Assembly: GCA_937944855.1 (NCBI GenBank) | Contig: CALFAY010000021.1 | Location: 102,286-166,285, forward strand | From: an uncultured Planctomycetota bacterium | GTDB lineage: Bacteria; Planctomycetota; Planctomycetia; Gemmatales; HRBIN36 | Reading direction: 5' to 3' | DNA: 64,000 nucleotides | The notes under the pieces: model-generated | What the model was told of the DNA's origin: nothing | Seen by the model: the letters and a program-made list of their open reading frames with translations, nothing else | Databases searched by the model: none | Made by a program: the position numbers and the translations under genes | Part shown: positions 61,704-64,000 of the stretch, piece by piece | How positions within the stretch are numbered: the first letter of the stretch is position 1 | How the letters are laid out: each line of letters begins with the position of its first letter

Positions 61704-63413
61704 TCAGGGTTTGTCGCCCACGCGGGCGAAACTGACGGCGGACTGAAAATGAACTTTGTCTCGCAAGACGCTTTGCAACTGTTCCTGCCAGCGGGCGAAG
61801 GCATCGTCGGAGCCGACTACGCCGAAGGTCCGCTGACGCGACGGGTCCTGGACTTGGAGGAAGTTATCGAACCACACGGCAGCTTGTTCGCCGCCAGGCG
61901 GCAGCTTCAGTTCGGGCAGACCTTTGAACCAGGCTTGGATCACCTCGTCCGAGTAGGGCAACGGTTCCGGCGTGGCGAGCAGGACGACGGTGGCCACGCC
62001 GGGCTTGGCGTCGGGGGCGGTGTAGCGGTTGCCGAGATTCGGCGGCAGGCGGCCGACCCCCGTCTGGGTAGCTTCCGTAAGCTGCTTATGAATTCGGTCC
62101 AGAACCGCGACTACCTCAGCCGCTGAGGCGGGACGTTGGTTGGGGTTTTTCGCCAAAAGACGCTGAACCAAGTCCGACAACTCCGGCGGTACGGAGGGGT
62201 TGACGGTACTAACCGGAGGCGGATGGTGTGAAACGACGGCCTCGAAGATGTCGGTGGTGGTTGAGCCGTCGAAGGCCCGCTGGCCGGTCAGGCATTCGTA
62301 GAGGATCGCGCCTAGGGCGAAAAGATCGCTGCGGGCGGTGGCCGGAGATCCGTCAATCTGTTCCGGGGCCAGGTAGGGAGGTGTACCTTGAAGCCCTTCG
62401 GGCTTGGCAAGGGTCTCGCGGCTGTCGGCATGGCGTGCCAAGCCGAAGTCGAGGATGCGGGCACAGCCCGAGTGATCGAGCCAGACGTTGCCGGGTTTCA
62501 GGTCGCCGCGAACTAGTTGGGCGGCATGGGCGGCCAGAAGTCCTGCGGCAATCTGGCGGCCCCAACGGATCGTGTCCCCGACCGACAAGGGCCCCCGTGT
62601 CAGCCGCGACTTAAGCGTTTCGCCCTTCAGCAGCGGCATGACAATAAACGGGGTGCCGCGATCTTCGCCAACGTGCAAGATCGGTACGATGTTTGCGCGT
62701 TCGACTTTGGCGGCAGCTTGAGCTTCGCGGAGAAACTGCTCCCCCGATCCTGGCATGCTTCTGTAAACGGGGTGCAACACCTTCAAAGCAACTCGACGCC
62801 CAAGTTTTTCGTCTTCAGCCGCGAAGACGTAGCCCATCCCACCGTGACCAAGTTCCTCAAGGATTCGGAATTGCCCGAGCCTTGCGGGGGGCCAGTCCTG
62901 CGCCGAGGCCAAGATGGGCTGTTGGATCACAAAATCCATGGGAGTCGTACCGTTTTCAGGGGTGGTGAGCAACCCCTTGACGACGCGGTCGGTCAGGCGC
63001 TGGAGCACCTCTTCGGGGATAGTTGGGGGCGGGGTTTGCTTGAGCGCGGCGATCAGCAAGTCGCACTCCGGCAAGTCGCTACGGATAAGTTTCATCACCG
63101 CATGCACCAGAGCGCACCGATATCCCTGCTCGTGAAACTCAGGCTGGACAGGGGCCGGAGCGTTGTCCAAGCCGTGGTCGCTGGGCAGCGGGCGTGTGCC
63201 GCAGTGCCTGCGAAAATTGGCGGCTTCGTTTCGGGCGATGGTGAATAGCCACGCGCGGAAGGAACCACCGGGCCGCGCCTGATAGCTCGGGATCCGTTGC
63301 AGCAACTTCATAAGGATGATCTGAGTCAGGTCTCGGCATCGGCGGGCTGAAACCCGTTTCGGGCTGCCCAGTTCAACAGCAGAGGAGCATACAAATAAAC
63401 GAAACGCGTCCAC
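61704..63413 (-). CDS. Serine/threonine protein kinase, fused by deletion to a sigma-factor remnant
   Basis: The open frame codes for 569 residues. Residues ~30-112 belong to an ECF sigma factor (see next entry); the kinase starts near residue 113. Kinase motifs: Gly loop ELGHGGMGYVF (189-197), Lys in RRVALKVL (211), catalytic loop LVRGDLKPGN (RGD at 302-304 in place of HRD, the catalytic Asp retained), DFG in ARILDFGLAR (322-324), and GTPPYLAPEQ. A C-terminal domain of ~110 residues (AVWFDNFLQVQDP) follows. It has no membrane helix. Whether the fusion is made depends on a start inside the sigma remnant. Confidence 0.8.
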   Translation of the reverse strand: MDAFRLFVCSSAVELGSPKRVSARRCRDLTQIILMKLLQRIPSYQARPGGSFRAWLFTIARNEAANFRRHCGTRPLPSDHGLDNAPAPVQPEFHEQGYRCALVHAVMKLIRSDLPECDLLIAALKQTPPPTIPEEVLQRLTDRVVKGLLTTPENGTTPMDFVIQQPILASAQDWPPARLGQFRILEELGHGGMGYVFAAEDEKLGRRVALKVLHPVYRSMPGSGEQFLREAQAAAKVERANIVPILHVGEDRGTPFIVMPLLKGETLKSRLTRGPLSVGDTIRWGRQIAAGLLAAHAAQLVRGDLKPGNVWLDHSGCARILDFGLARHADSRETLAKPEGLQGTPPYLAPEQIDGSPATARSDLFALGAILYECLTGQRAFDGSTTTDIFEAVVSHHPPPVSTVNPSVPPELSDLVQRLLAKNPNQRPASAAEVVAVLDRIHKQLTEATQTGVGRLPPNLGNRYTAPDAKPGVATVVLLATPEPLPYSDEVIQAWFKGLPELKLPPGGEQAAVWFDNFLQVQDPSRQRTFGVVGSDDAFARWQEQLQSVLRDKVHFQSAVSFARVGDKP

Positions 63414-63472
63414 GCTTTGTGCTGGTTCGGCCGCCGCAGCTGTTCAAGCAGGGTTATCGAAGTCGTCGTCAT
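63075..63472 (-). pseudogene. ECF sigma factor remnant
   Basis: From ATG 63472: TTTSITLLEQLRRPNQHKAWTRFVYLYAPLLLNWAARNGFQPADAET, the usual start of planctomycete ECF sigma factors. A one-base loss near 63332 shifts the frame to LTQIILMKLLQRIPSYQARPGGSFRAWLFTIARNEAANFRR (regions 2.3-2.4). Region 4 is missing: after ALVHAVMKLIRSD the sequence switches to the kinase N-terminus, a deletion junction near 63075. Inactive as a sigma factor. Confidence 0.82.
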
Positions 63473-63761
63473 TTCTAGATTACTACGGGCCTTGGAGCCT
63501 GGACACATTCAAGTCTGTCTCCCGCCGGCAGTAACATTGCCTTGCGTCTGAAGCTCGTTAAATCCTGGAGCATCGAACCAGAGCCTATGAACGACAACAT
63601 GATAACCATGGCGCTGCGAGCAAATCTATAGTGGCGAGCCTTCCAGACCTCGCCGAGGCAAGCATCGCATTGGCTAAGATCCATGGGAAAAAGTCCTCGG
63701 GCCGGATAAGCTCCTGTCTGCGACTTGCCATACTCCTGGGCCAGTTCATGGAGGAGCACTC

Positions 63762-64000
63762 ATGGCCCAGTAACTGGTTTCGGACGACTTGTGGCACGTT
63801 ATCCGGGGGTTCTTTCCCGAACGGCCACGCTCGCCGTGTGGCGGCCGACAGCCCATCGACAAGTGCATTATCGTGGCAGTCATCCTCTTCGTGCTGAAGA
63901 CCGGCATCGCCTTGGGCCGACCTGCCACGGGAAATGGGCTGCTCTTAGTAGACCTGCCTGCGACGGCTCAAGGAATGGACCGCAGCCGGGGTGTGGCAAC
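63762..64000 (+). pseudogene. IS5-family transposase remnant
   Basis: ATG 63762 is followed by TAA at codon 4, then LVSDDLWHVIRGFFPERPRSPCGGRQPIDKCIIVAVILFVLKTGI. One extra base near 63910 shifts the frame to PWADLPREMGC, and two further stops precede LRRLKEWTAAGVWQ at the window edge. This is the N-terminal region of an IS5-group DDE transposase, clearly decayed. Confidence 0.85.

Overview
This looks like chromosomal DNA of a planctomycete, most likely of the Gemmatales/Gemmataceae type. The evidence is a high-GC sequence with a planctomycete/verrucomicrobial-type bacterial microcompartment (BMC) operon, a DUF1559 prepilin-like protein, secreted PQQ-type beta-propeller and DUF1080 proteins, a planctomycete-style ECF sigma factor next to a Ser/Thr kinase, and several secreted proteins that I can only call lineage-specific. 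No species is claimed.

Left part (1-11.6 kb): the 3' end of a CusA/CzcA heavy-metal efflux pump and a His-rich lipoprotein face a 12-gene BMC operon on the minus strand. The operon encodes a DeoR regulator, PduL phosphotransacylase, two hexamer shell proteins, acetate kinase, three pentamer shell proteins, a CoA-acylating aldehyde dehydrogenase, a degenerate RpiB-like protein, a class II sugar-phosphate aldolase, an LDH/MDH-type dehydrogenase and a TIM-barrel-like protein of unknown function. Together they fit a compartment that cleaves fuculose/rhamnulose 1-phosphate, traps lactaldehyde and converts it to the acyl-CoA, the acyl-phosphate, and the free acid plus ATP.

Middle (11.8-53.6 kb): mostly ordinary core and accessory genes. 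They include a HEAT-like secreted protein, ThiO, a tandem pair of membrane GTPases, a candidate ~183-nt small RNA with its own promoter and terminator, a group 2 sigma-70 factor, a sigma-54 activator, a decayed DUF5615/DUF433 toxin-antitoxin pair, glnA with a likely sigma-54 promoter, a STAS protein, an amidase, a PduO-type adenosyltransferase, a DUF1559 protein, ClpX, a carotenoid oxygenase overlapping a response regulator/HATPase, glycosyltransferases and UspA. A long minus-strand run (46.7-38.1 kb) holds a metallophosphoesterase, a two-gene split version of the cyanobacterial AgrE/ArgZ arginine-catabolic enzyme, RecJ, LarC, a DUF1080 protein and a PQQ propeller.

Right part (53.6-64 kb): a tRNA-Arg(CCT) with a decayed integrase against its 3' end starts a mosaic of broken genes. 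It holds a cytochrome c tail, a small membrane protein, CsrA, a CydA tail and intact CydB, then a mobile module (small ORF, DUF2924, serine recombinase) that is broken by stops and frameshifts. An EVE-domain/nuclease pair, interrupted by one in-frame amber codon, sits at the point where the recombinase is cut off. Beyond it are truncated hypothetical genes, a truncated TPR protein, a sigma-factor/kinase deletion chimera and an IS5-type transposase remnant.

All functions come from reading motifs and gene order; no database search was run.
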